From positions 138,362,849-138,426,848 of the forward strand of contig NC_081410.1 of the NCBI RefSeq assembly GCF_030272615.1: a DNA stretch of 64,000 nucleotides, given 5' to 3'. The position numbers and the translations under genes were made by a program. Positions within the stretch are counted from its first letter, which is position 1; each line of letters opens with the position of its first letter. Positions 22,081 to 34,082 of the stretch are shown piece by piece. The DNA comes from Cryptomeria japonica (taxonomy: Eukaryota; Streptophyta; Pinopsida; Cupressales; Cupressaceae). Under the pieces are notes generated by a model. It had not been told where the DNA came from, ran no database searches, and was given only the letters and a program-made list of their open reading frames with translations.

Positions 22081-25000
22081 ACCAATCTTTGTAGTTTGTT
22101 GTTGTTGAGGTATGAAGTCTTAATTGAAGGCTTGAGACATGTCTGAGCTGGACTGATATGTTGGTTGGAGTTAAAATGGTAGGGTCGCATAAGCTCTTTC
22201 AATTAGAGGGATAAACTCTTCAACTTCCCTATGAAATGTGTAACACAATCTATTATGTTTGTTTGAATTTTCTTGATTTTTTTTTGTCTTTTTATGGCTT
22301 TTCGATTTTTATGTTTATTTTTTTTATTTTTGATTAAATATGAAAACACACAAAAAATAAATGCAAAAGGTAAGATCCCATGGCTCGATTTGGATGACGT
22401 GTTCCCTTTTGGTAGAGAAGGTGGTCTAAACATTCAAGCACATAAAACACACCAAAAAGCCTACTCAATTGAGAGTATCAATCCTTGCATACACAAGAAA
22501 TGATGGCCAAAAAGTTCAACTAGGGGTATCCTCTATATTTCACAAGTGTATGCAAGGCCTGAATCAATACAATAAAAAGTAAATACTGCCAAACAATTGG
22601 GAGGAGAGGGTAACCCACTCTCCACCTTCACTTATCTAAGGTATAAAATTCTTAGAGGCTTAGCCTAGATTGAAAATATTTCACTTTCCAAGATGATGTG
22701 TCTTTCGATTCACCTTCAGTATTTATACTCTGTCGAAACATGGGAGTCGAGGTCGTCCACTAGAGTGATCACTTCTCTAAGCAAGACTTCTAAAATAAAA
22801 ACAAATCACTTATTTCTAACCACTCAAGGTTATCGTTGGATCCCAAGAGGAAACCATACATAAATGATATTGGGGATGAAAAAACACTTGTTCATTTTAA
22901 AGTCCAAATCAAAATGTGAAAGGTTAAATTTAATCCCATTTTCAATATGTGGAAGATACACCAAGCAAGTTGATCTAAAGAAAGAAATAATTTTACAATA
23001 AATGAAAAAAGATTATGATCAATTTTAGAATGAAAATGAAAAGGTTTAAAACAAGTGCACCTTGAATTTAGTGCTTCCCCCTTGTGTTGAAACCCTTTGA
23101 TTCAATGATGATCTCCAAGCTAGCTTTTTATCATCATCAAATCCACAAGTGTGAAAATATGCCAAAAATTATAAAGCAAAGCAAAAAATAATTTTGCATG
23201 AGTTGATTCATTATGATAGTAGAACTAATGACAAAACTATTTCAAGCATGATAAAGTAATCTTATGATGCAATAAAATATATGCAAATAAAATATAAGCT
23301 CATTACAAGATTACATAAATGCAAATAAATTATAAGCTCATTACAAGATTACAGTTTCATTTCATTTTTTTATTTTATTTTTGACCTAGTCAAAAGATTC
23401 AATTTTTTTGCAATGATTTTGACTCCAAAAATAAAAATGCAAAGAATATACCTCTATTGAAATTTCGAGAGCTTTCCAAAAATGTAAAATTTTAGAAAAA
23501 TTCTTTAATTTGAACCCTAGAGAGTAGATTTATGGAAAAAACCTAATTTTTATATAAATGATTTTTTGCTAATTATTTTCCATAAAAATAAAAAATACAA
23601 AGAATAGACGCCCCTCAAATTTCAGAGGTTTAAAAAAATGTAAGAAGTTTCAAAAAAATCGCTCATTTGCACCCATATATATATTTGATTGGTAAAAGGC
23701 TGAAGCCAGAATATTTTATTAAATTATAAACAAACTACATTCTCCGCTCAGTGCGAGCGCTGGTAGGAAAGAGCGGAGAAGAGAAAACCTCCGACCTAGC
23801 TCGGGACTTTAAGTCCAGTTCAATGATTCTGAAACAATTTAAATTACATTATTTTCTTCTTAGGCTTTTCATCCTTTGTTGAGCAGACTAGTCCAAGTGC
23901 TCTTCACTTCTGACTATTGAAATGAAAGTGTCCCTTCCAAGGGATGTATTTTGCAACATATTGCCTCCAATCTCTATACGTACTTTCCTCCTTTATCTTT
24001 ATACACAGGCTTCCAGCTAGCACTGTCACTTGCAAAATCAAATCTCAACACAACCCTGCAACATACCACTTCATAACTTGTTAGTTTAAAAAGACATCAT
24101 TCATTTAAAATAGTATTATCTTCACTTTCCACTATTGCTATTACAACCCAGACATCTTTTATATTGAGATAACAAGGAATTCATTTTATTGTTGACTGCA
24201 AGACAAAAGATTACCCAGGTTACAATAACCTTTTGAGAGGTGAACGTCATAAATCAAATGGATCAATTATATCACAGATGGACTAAAAGGAAAGAATACA
24301 CTACTCTCCTACAGAGAAAAATAATAATTATTTCCCAGAGAAGTTCCAATCTCATTAAGTTTCTGCATACAAAAGATTTCCATTCCTTTCTCAAACCAAT
24401 ATATTTAGCTTAATATATCTATTTATCTGTATGAAGACTCTAAGTCCCAGAATACTTGCAAGTGTGGAACATAAGAGTGCTAAAAGTAACCGATCCTCCT
24501 TATTTCAAAATTACATGGATTTTTAAGAAGACCACGCCACAGATCATAAGTGAAACCATAGGATATATTATATATCCATCAAAATTAGCCAAGATGCACC
24601 AAAAAAAGTAATGCTAAAGGGCAAGTAGAAATATCTGAATATAAACCCGAGGCTTCTACCATAAGACTCATCAGCTAACAACCTATATCTGATAGGCCTT
24701 AAGATAAAACCCATCCCCAGTTCTCTAAACCTACCTTAGACATAGTCAAAAGAATCAATCCTAAGGGAGATTCTTCTCCCTTCCTATTGTCATGGCACAC
24801 ACATGTCCCAGCAACAAATGAATAAGGGAAGACCAATCTAGAACCCATTCTGCAATGTACCAAAGATCATCAAATAATAGGCCAAAAAAATAGAACATAT
24901 CAAATGCACCGCTGCAAGCTAGTAGAATTGCTTTAACCTTTTAATTGGCCCTATATAAAAAGAGGCAAGATCCATACCAGTCTGCTAATATACACAAAAA

Positions 25001-25605
25001 TCATTAGTGTTTTACCCAAAAATTATTATTATTTTTATGAAAAATCATAAAAAAAATTACAACTCCCTCGAAAATGATCCAAGAATTTTGATTTTTGGAC
25101 TAAAATATCCTTATATACTATCTCCAACTTGCAGTAAAAAATTTATAGAAAAATTCGCAGCTGTTTGAAAAATATGATCAAATATTTGTAAAAGCTTAAT
25201 TTTTAAAGATCTATATTTTTTGCTAATTATTTTTTGTTAAAAATAAAAAATGCAAAGAACAAACCTCCTTTAAAATTCAGAGAGTTTTTAGGCAATATAA
25301 GATTTTCTGAAAAATTCATTGATTTGCACCTGGAATTTATTTTTCATGAAAAATCATAAAAACATTATAACTCGCTAAAAATTGATGAGAAAAATCAAAT
25401 TTTTAGATTGAGAGCTCCTTATACCATCCCCAACCTGTACTAAAATTTTCGTACAAAAAATTGTAACCGTTTGAGAGATGATCTAATATTCCCAAACCCT
25501 AAGCTTGTGTCTCCAACCCTAGTTGCAAAAGGTTAGTCTCCAAATTGTACAAAATAGCATTATAAGGTTAGGAAAACCTACAAACATATAGATCCACTAG
25601 AGATC
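22081..25605 (-). other. Leader region of the Tat-like element with degenerate ~115-bp repeats
   Basis: No coding sequence between gag and the primer site. 23420-23675 and 25015-25500 contain diverged units, each with 'CTAATTATTTT....AAAAATAAAAAATGCAAAGAA', 'CCTC..AAATTTC.GAG' and 'TTTGCACC'. These two blocks were once contiguous; the 23676-25017 insertion separates them. 22100-23400 shows AT-rich sequence with nothing recognised. Confidence 0.45.
23676..25017 (-). mobile_element. ~1.34-kb insertion with a LINE/SINE-like 3' tail
   Basis: The flanking repeat reads through when this piece is removed ('TTTGCACCC' | 'CCCAAAAATTATT'). Near its lower end, the minus strand gives 'TTATAATTTAATAAAATATT', 'GGCTTCAGCC', then 'TTTTACCAATC', a layout like plant LINE/SINE 3' tails. 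A GC-rich block lies at 23745-23815. No reverse-transcriptase motif was found. ACCC at both junctions may be a short target duplication. The classification is tentative. Confidence 0.35.
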
Positions 25606-25627
25606 CGAGTCCCACAGATGTGCCAAA
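25606..25627 (-). other. Primer binding site of the Tat-like gypsy element
   Basis: The minus strand reads TTTGGCACATCTGTGGGACTC, close to the TTTGGCGCCGTCTGTGGGAA type used by Tat-lineage gypsy elements. This supports the minus-strand orientation and the gag assignment at 20916-22080. Confidence 0.55.
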
Positions 25628-25629
25628 AT

Positions 25630-26590
25630 GTTTGTGTTGAATTTTGAATATATTTGTAAACCCCAATAAGATCCAACCACTAACTTTAGATTTACAAACT
25701 AATTCAACAAAAATCAATAAAGAACTATCATGCAATGCAAATAAAACATAAAATAACAAAGATTATACCTTTACATTCATGATAGGCTTGTCTTTATTGT
25801 TTTCCTATCCTCCATAATCTTGTATTTGATGATGTTGCTCTCAAAATTGTGTTGCACTTGCACAAGAGATCAAGGAAGAACAAATGTAGTTGTGATGATG
25901 TATGCTAGAATGATTTTGATAGAGTATAGGTGCTCCAATGATTGCTTGGTTTATCAAAATGAAAGGAAGTATCCTCTTTTATAGAGATTTCAACAAGAAT
26001 CAAGGGTTAACGAATCAAGGGTTAAGATTAAGGGGTTAAAGATGAATGACTAGGATCACGTAGATGAAAGAGAATGAATAAGATTTAAGGGAAGGTAAAG
26101 ATAGAGGGGGGAGATTAAGAAGTGGAAGGGTAAAAGATAAGGGTGAATAGGATTAAGAGGTTAAATTTGAAACAAAGGGATGAGATTAAAGAGGAGGTAA
26201 TTTAGGGAGACGTGATGTCATGTATATAAGAAGAAAAAGGAAAATGAATTAATTAAATAAAAAAACATTTGTTCAATTAATAGAAGAAAGACAAGATAAA
26301 TTAAATGAATAAAATATTTATTTAATTTATAGTGAAAAAAGTTAATGAATTAATTAAATAATAAAAAAAATTATTTAATTAATAGAAAACATAATGGTAA
26401 AGTAATTAAATAAATAATAAATATTTATTAAATCAAAAGACAATATTAGGTCTTTCCAAAATTCTCATTGTGATTTAGTTGCTTTAATGTTAAAGTAAGA
26501 TTAGAGTAATGATTCTAATGTTGTATAGGATATGAAGTTAAATTTGGTATACACTGATTCAGACCTCCTCTCAATATATTTGTGTGCTTA
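25630..26590 (-). repeat. Probable 5' LTR of the Tat-like element
   Basis: It lies directly upstream (minus strand) of the primer site; its minus-strand end reads AACACAAACA. The upper boundary cannot be fixed because no second LTR copy is in view. The interval is AT-rich, with runs of 'TTAATTAAATAA' around 26230-26440 and no gene. Confidence 0.4.
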
Positions 26591-29110
26591 ACACTATCAA
26601 ACTTAAGATACCATTAAAACATTATATACCTATATTGTCAAATTTTCTTATAATTCTCATTTCATTTGATTTTTGATGAACAATATTTTAACACAAAGAA
26701 TATGATCTTAATTAAAAAATATGAGAAAAAATAAAATTCCATAACTCAAGAGCAATGTTGATTCAAATGATAGCACACAAATAAAACCTCTTTGATTTTT
26801 ACCATTTATCATTTCTTAAATACACGATCAAGACTCAATACTTAACAAACCAATTGAAACTATCACCTTCCTAATCATAAAAATAATTATTTGATTATAA
26901 AAAATATTTTAAAAAATAACCTTCTTCTTACTATCTTTCTATATAATGGAGACACAATCTTGAAAAGACCCACTTCCCCAATGAAAAGATTATCCAACCC
27001 TTAGAATGCCCTTGCTCCATGAAAGAGAAGTGTCAAATCTGAAGATACATGGTGTATGATTTGATTTCGGATAGACAGATTCATTGGACATAAATGGAAA
27101 ATAAGCGAAGATGTTTAGAAACCGAGCAAATCATTCACACAGCGTTTAACCAAGATATTAAAAATAACTGAAGACGCCAACCAAAACGTCCTATCAGTGG
27201 CACCGTATGAAGGGAAGACAACAGATTAACTGACAAAAAAATAGTTCACCTTGGAATTCAAGAAGTAGCAATGTAAAATCTACTGAAGGACTAGTTTTAG
27301 AAATCAAAGGAGCCTAGCCAAATACAGAGGAATTCACATTAGCGCTTTTCTGTAAATGATGAATCACACTGTAATTGTTCTAAACTTAAGACCATGGTTT
27401 TTTGGGTATCCCTGTCATAAAGCGCTCCAGCAAAATAAAAACAGTTCCATATCCAGTCTGAAGCACACCTCGTCACCTCCCCACTTTCATGCATTAGCCA
27501 CTATTTCCATTCTATGTATTCAACGATCACTCTGAGATTATCCATTGCATGAAGATTATTGCCGACAGGCTATTAGCCCATACGGAACCTATGACTGTCA
27601 GTGTGGTCAGTTTTGGGGCACGTTTTAGTGAGTTTTAAAGACAGAGGACCGAATATCTGTCAGGAATGCGAAACATGAACCCGCAAGCAATGTGAACATA
27701 GCGTGCCACAACAAAAGCTTGATCAGGGCGAGCATTTATTCGATCAACCGGAAGACCAGGAAGCTTTGGGTAACCTTATGGATTTTTGTAGGTATCCCAA
27801 GTGGGGTTGTCTACATTAAACATGTCTTTCATGTGGCAGCATGTTTTCTTTTAATTTTGCTCAATTTATTATATGGTACAGTGTTTCTAAAATACACAAG
27901 CTTTAAAATTTTGGATTTTCTGTTCAATATAATCTGTTATTTTCTTTTACATATGAAAGTTCAGAGGTTTGGAGTCTTAAGGATGGAGCAATATTCTTCA
28001 TTTTGGGGGCATATCTGTTTGGTCATCAGTGGTTATTCATAGAGTAGTCGATTACGAATCAGAACACAGCCAATGAAGCTTAAACCCAGGTCATCATCAA
28101 GTAATTGTTCTGCCATACCAGTAGATAAGGCACTTTGGATGTGGCCTCTGGTAGCAAGTTTAGTGCAAGTCCTTTCCTAGCCATCATTTGAAACCCTATT
28201 GTATTAACCTATACAATCTTCCAAATGGAAAAAATATTAGTAGTATCCACTAGGCAGAATTAATTGACCAGAATTTGCTCACATTCACTATCCCAGCTAG
28301 GCAGCTCTTTGTCTCCTAAACAAGGTTTAACACCAGCAAGAGAATTAGCAGTTAAATGGAATTCCAATGTGAGACAGGAAAATGGACCATGCCTAATCTT
28401 TGTAGAAATCATGCAATTTAAAATTATTTAATTTTTTTCCTTTTAGTTCGTTGCTGACTTCTTTTAACACATGGATCAGCAAAGACTCAAACTTGGGGCC
28501 TTCGATCAACATACTGTTGGGCATTGTATCAGTAAGCAAGAACCCCGGCCTGCATAATCATCCCAAGGAAACATCAGTATAAGGGCGTTACCACTCTGCA
28601 TCCCCACATACGCAGGTGACCATATTAAATATAGTAAAGTTACACCCATATCCATTCTTTCCTATCACCTGATTTGAAATGCCATCTTAGTCCACATGGC
28701 CATACCCCGCAGGTGACTGTGGCAACAGGGCATTCAAATGTTCTGGCTTTGCCAGAGTGTGAAATCATACTCCTAAACAACTTACATCAAAAAGTCCAAT
28801 CACAGAGATAACGCACCACTCTTTCTGTATTCATTTCTTGAATCTTAAAGCTTCGTCTTGTAAAATTTGTCTGTTAATTAATGAAAGAACTATCATACTT
28901 CAGCAATTACACTTAATATTTGAAATCTATCCACTGAGAATTTATAGAGCCTAATAAAATACCAAAAAGGAAATGGAAACAGAGGACAATGCCAAAGAAT
29001 ATGATTCAGAGAAAGACGATGTTAGAAGCAAAACACAGAAAAGGTGCAGGAAAAAATTGTCAATTGTTGGTTACAGTTTGGAACCTATGAGCCATATTCA
29101 TTCCTCACAG
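26590..29110 (+). repeat. Direct duplication of unknown nature, copy 1
   Basis: It aligns with 30690-32960 over most of its length, e.g. 'CACTATCAAAC' (26594/30682), 'TTTAGAAACCGA' (27115/31054), 'CAACAAAAG.TTGATCA' (27709/31672), 'GGACCAGCAAAGACT'-like (28475/32305) and 'AAAGAATATGATT' (28993/32830). The match includes exon-like stretches, e.g. a ~24-codon frame around 27705-27775 that is open in both copies. It does not look like an LTR pair: no TG...CA ends and no primer site. It may be a tandem copy of a decayed host locus or an unknown repeat. Confidence 0.6.
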
Positions 29111-29666
29111 ATCAAAATCAAGAGAGTAGATCAAAATCAAGAGAGTCTGATTTTGGGTGTCAATAGGACTCTTGCTTATCTTGAAGAACAAGTGAGAAGA
29201 TTTGAAGAGCCTCTTTGGGAATTTCATAGGCATTGAGGGTTTACCTACTTGCTATGAGCAAAAGGATTATGGTTATCTGATTTGTGACAAGTTGGTTAAT
29301 CATTTTATAGGAGCTCTAAAGGAGGATACGTCAAGCAACAGGGATCGTGGACAGACCCTGAAGATCCCAATTTTCATTCTTGCTATAGTCATTGAAAGTT
29401 TTTCCCATTTTTTATTACATTTACTAGTAATTTCAATGGCCTCTCGAAAACTAATTCTTTATCAGTCATTGTTCTGTTCCACTTATTCACATACAAACAC
29501 TTCTATAGCACGTTTACGATTAGTGTTTTATTCCCTTGGGGAGAAACTTGATTTAATGGAAGGTTGTTCGTATTTAGGTTATGGTTTGGATGAGGTTTAC
29601 TCACATTCCCATCCTTTCATTCCTCATTGCAGGCATAGTTTTGCTGTTAAGGATGTTTTCTACTAG
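28973..29666 (+). other. Two overlapping unknown open frames
   Basis: 28973-29236 encodes 87 residues, strongly charged, ending '...YLEEQVRRFEEPLWEFHRH', and is partly shared with the second duplication copy (about 32815-32950). 29202-29666 encodes 154 residues in another frame, with hydrophobic segments. I recognise neither. The first has a gene-like composition but no clear start context; the second may be chance. They could be the remains of a host gene. Confidence 0.25.
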
Positions 29667-30690
29667 GTAGTACCGTAGTTGTATGCTTTACTCCTTGAAC
29701 TGGTAATTCTTCTATTGGTATGGTGAACTCTTCTATGCATATGTCACATTATTTTAACTATAGTTGTTCAGTGCCCACTGTCGAGAGCATCTTTTCTTGA
29801 GTGCTTTCCATTCCCTGAATCGAGTGTTGTCGTATGCCTTAGATTGTGAAGGAGGGAGGAGAACAACTTGGTATTACATTTATAATATGGACCCACTTTT
29901 TATTACAAGTTGAGATGAAAGCATAGCGGACCCTCATTCTTCTTTCCCTCCTCAACTATCAGACGATTGCCTCAAGTCCCTTTGTTAAGAGAAGACATTC
30001 TTTATATTGTATATATTATTAAATGCAATATATTCCTTTATATGCAACACAATTATTTACATCATTTATTATATGTAACATAGATAAGCTCTCGCTTGAT
30101 GATGCATATACTTAATAAACATACTATGATTACCTGCCAATGGAAATCTCAATCTTAGTCGCTACCTCCATGTCTCATTTACTTGTTAGCTTTATTGTGG
30201 ATGCCTTATACACCAACTTTGGGAAACCCTCCGAATAACTTTGAGATCCTCTTGAAGAGAACAAGAACTAATTGAAAGAATGACCTTCCTGATTGTAAAG
30301 ATTATCAAATATTATGAGGAGGATTTTAAAGACGAAAAGAAAAAAATTCTCTTTCTCTATATAGTATATATTGATGTTTTTCTAATAAAGGAGAAGAAAA
30401 ATAACCCTTATTATTGCTTGAAGTAAAAGTCCATCCACCCAACCTTTATTTTTCCTATTTATAGTTTTTTAACTTATTCACATGTAATCTTATAACGATT
30501 TAATTGCCATTGTTGATTCTGCTATTTATCAACTCTACCCTTTACTTCTTTATTTGAAATGAATGTGGTCTCAGCCATTTTGAGCATCCTATTTTTAACA
30601 TATATGACTCCAATGGATCCCATTACGGACATTCTTATTTCTTGGTAAAATGTCAGCACTTGCTCCACATAGGGAGTGCACTATCAAACC
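29667..30690. other. Spacer without recognisable features
   Basis: AT-rich DNA between the two duplication copies. A short stretch (about 30255-30360: 'ATTGAAAGAATGACCTTCCT', then 'CTCTTTCTCTATATAG') resembles 26850-26945, so the duplication may have had a more complex history. No coding sequence was recognised. Confidence 0.4.
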
Positions 30691-32960
30691 TAGGATACCA
30701 TTTGGCCAAGTAGTATCTATCTTGTCAAATTTTTCCTCTAAATCTCGTCTCATTTGATTTTTGGCCAACAAGATCATTGTTGTTTTAACGCAACATAATC
30801 TTAATCAAAAAATGTGAACAGGATGTATTTAAAAGAGGGAGGGCTGTTCATCCAAATGATAGCTCAACATCGAGGTTTCTTTGGTGTGCACCAATCTACC
30901 AAACACATCCTTCTCCTTTTCCTCTCGTTCTCCTCACATGGTCAAGGCGTAGTACTCAATAAACTCCACCCTTATTTAGGAAAATTGATGATTTATGGTT
31001 TGATTTCACATGGTAGATCTCATTGAAAAATCAATAGAAAATAAGTGAAAGGGTTTAGAAACCGATCAGGTCATTCACTCAGTGTTTATCCATGTGATGA
31101 ATATTGTAGAGCCAAGATATCAAAATTAACTAAAGCCTTCAACTAGGACTTCCTATCAGTGCCACCACATGAGGGGCAGATAATGGACTAACTAACTGAC
31201 AAAAAATGGTGCACCTTGAAATTCAAGAAAAAGCATTGTAAAATCTACCCTAAGGCTAGTTTTAGAAATCAAAGTTGTGTAGTGAAATATAGAGGAATTC
31301 ACATTAGCTTTTCTTTGAAGTGACAAATCACATAATAATTTTTCTAAACTCAAAATTTATACTGTTATAAAACACTACCAAAATAAAAACAGTTCCATAC
31401 CCATTGTCCAAAGCAACACTTTGTCCCCACTTTTCATTTATAATTAAGCGCTATTTCCATTTTATATATTCTCCTATCACTCTAAGACATTCTATCTTAA
31501 GAAAATTATTGCCAACTTACCATTAGCCCATATGAAACCTATAACTATCAGTGTGGTTAGTTGAGGGGCCACTGTTGCATCACCTTTTAGTGAGTTAAAA
31601 ACCCACAGGGCCAAATTTGTGTTCGGGATTCTAACCATCAACTCACAAACAATTCGAACATAGCATGTCACAACAAAAGTTTGATCAAGACGAGCATTTA
31701 TGTGATCACCTGGATGACCAGGAAGGCCTGGGTAGCCTTCTGCATTTTATAACCCCATGTGGTTCTGTCCACATTAAACATGTCTTTCATTTGGTTGCAT
31801 GTTTTCTTGTACTTTTTTTCAGTATATTATATAGTACAGTTTTTCTTACATACACAAGGTTAACAATTTTAGATTTCTGTTCAATATACCCACATGAAAG
31901 TTCAGGACTTGGGAGTCTTAATGGTATAGAAGTTTTTATTATTTAGGAGAAGATCTAATTAGTGGACTGTGATTATTCATAGAGTACAAGTGCTTTGCTA
32001 GTCATGATTTAAAACCGTTTTGTATTAACCTCTACAATCTTCAAACTGGAACAAATATTCGTAATACCCACTATTCACTATTCTCTTGGCAGAACCAAAT
32101 TGACCAGAACTTGTCCACATTCACTATCCCAGATAGATAACTTTTTTTCTCCAAGAGAAATCTCAACACCAGCAAGAGAAGAACTAGTTAAGTGGAACTC
32201 CAATGTGAGACAGGAAAGTTTATAACACCTAAACTTATAGAAATCATGCAAATTAAAACTATGTTTTCTTTCTTTTTGTTTGTAACTGACTTTTTGTAAC
32301 ACATGGACCAGCAAAGACTTAAACTTAGGACGTTCAACTAGCACACTGTTGGATGTTGTATCACCAAGCAAGAGCTTCAGGCTGCATGATCATCCCAAGG
32401 AAGCATCAGTAAAAGGGCATTGCCTCTCTACATCCCCACATCTGCAGGTGACCTATTTATAATATAATAAAGCTACACCCATAATCATTTTTTCCTAACC
32501 CTAAATTGAAATGCCATCTCAGTTCCATCCCTGTACCCCACATTTCCAGGTGACTCTGGCAACATGCCCTTCAGATGTTCTGGCTCTGGTAGAGTGTGAA
32601 ATCAAACTCCTGAACAGCTTACACTAAGAAGTCCAACCACAAATATACACATCACTCTTTCAGTATTCATTTCTTAGATCATAAAGCTTGGTTTTATAAA
32701 ATTTGTTTGTCAATTAATGAAAGAACTGTCATACTTCAGCTATTACACTTAATTTCTGAAACCTATCAACTGAGAATCATAGAGCTGAAAAACAGAAAAA
32801 CAAAGAAATAGAAACTGAGGGCAATATCAAAGAATATGATTGATAGAAAGAAGATGTTTGAAGGAGAAACACAGAAAAGAGAAAGTGAAAAAAATGTCAA
32901 TTGTTTGTCATGGCGTAAAATCTATGAGTCATATTTATTCCACATAAATCAACACACAAC
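30690..32960 (+). repeat. Direct duplication of unknown nature, copy 2
   Basis: The partner of 26590-29110, same orientation, ~4 kb downstream, with many substitutions and small indels. The 31665-31946 frame (93 codons) is the counterpart of the 27692-28042 region. Neither copy keeps a long shared frame, so both are probably non-functional. Confidence 0.6.
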
Positions 32961-33519
32961 ATACTACACCCAAACGTGGAATGTTAAAACTAATAATTTA
33001 ATACCAGTAAATAGAACTAATGGATACATATTTACTTTGAAATTGCTTGGAAAACAAAACTCGTGCTGAACCAAACATGCAAATTTAGGGCTAATGTAAG
33101 AAACCCAGTATTCAGATGAAAATATATTGGGTTTTAACTTCTTTTTATTGTGTGCATAGCCAAATGCAAATGGAATAGAGGCAATATCGAACATAAGAAT
33201 CCGTGGCAGAGATTATGACTATGTAATATGAGTGAAAGAGGCAGAAGCCATAGTCAGTCATTGGAAAGCTTCTACAGTGCAACGGAATTTTTAGTTGTTG
33301 CAACGGATACTTACATTTTCATAGTTGCAAATTTTTGACTTAATTTCTCTTGGAAATTGTGCAAAGGAAAAATTAATCCGGTTGTTCCGAAGTTTGGAAT
33401 TTTCTTTGATTCAAGTTTTTTAAAAACTCCAATTTTCTTTTCTAATTGATTGATAGATATTTAACTGGTTAAAAACTTAAATGTGAAAAACCAAGGCTCC
33501 AATTTTTAAAATCCCTTTA
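32961..33519. other. AT-rich DNA, nothing recognised
   Basis: No gene, repeat copy or site identified between the duplication and the copia relic. Confidence 0.4.
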
Positions 33520-34082
33520 CACTCAACACTCTACCCATATCATTAGTACTGTAACAAATCAAGCAATTGTCTTAAGTTCCTCTAGTTCCCTTCAAGTACT
33601 TGAACACTCTCTTTACATGTGTCCAATGTTTTTTACTTGGCTATACCATGAATTTACTTAGAAATCCCATTGCATGGGCAATGTTTGGTCTTATGCAGAT
33701 GATCACATAAATGAAACTTCCTATTGCGTTTGCATAAGGAACCTTCCTCATGTCCTCTAAATCCTCTGTAGAGTTAGTACATTGTTCCATACTCAACTTT
33801 GTGCGAATTGGTACAGGTGAACTTATCAACTTACTGTCTTGCATTCCAAACCTTCACAAGACCATCTCAAGATACTTCCTTTGGTTTAGCTATAGTTTTC
33901 TTTTACTCCCATCCTTGCATATCTTCATTTCAAGAATATATTTGATAGCTCCTACATCTTTCATATCAAGCTACTAGACAATTAAATTTTAAGCTCTTGA
34001 ATTAATGGTTTATTTTCTCCAATAAGAAGCATACCATAAAGATATAAAACAATAATCAACATATGATCATTTACCTTATTGA
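33520..34082 (-). pseudogene. RT: Copia reverse transcriptase and RNase H start, minus strand
   Basis: Read from 34082 downward: a decayed catalytic region 'VLYLYGMLLIGE' (normally YVDDMLL.G), then 'MQDSKLISSPVPIRTKLSME' and 'VPYANAIGSFIYVI', 'RPNIAHAMGFLSKFM' (33844-33641), then 'HVKRVFKYLKGT' at the RNase H junction (about 33610). Stops and frameshifts throughout. The upper end is cut by the solo LTR at 34083. It belongs with the gag and integrase at 38580-40740. Confidence 0.8.

Noticed and set aside
26590-32960. LTR pair of a single retrotransposon
   Set aside because: No TG...CA ends, no primer site after the first copy and no polypurine tract before the second.
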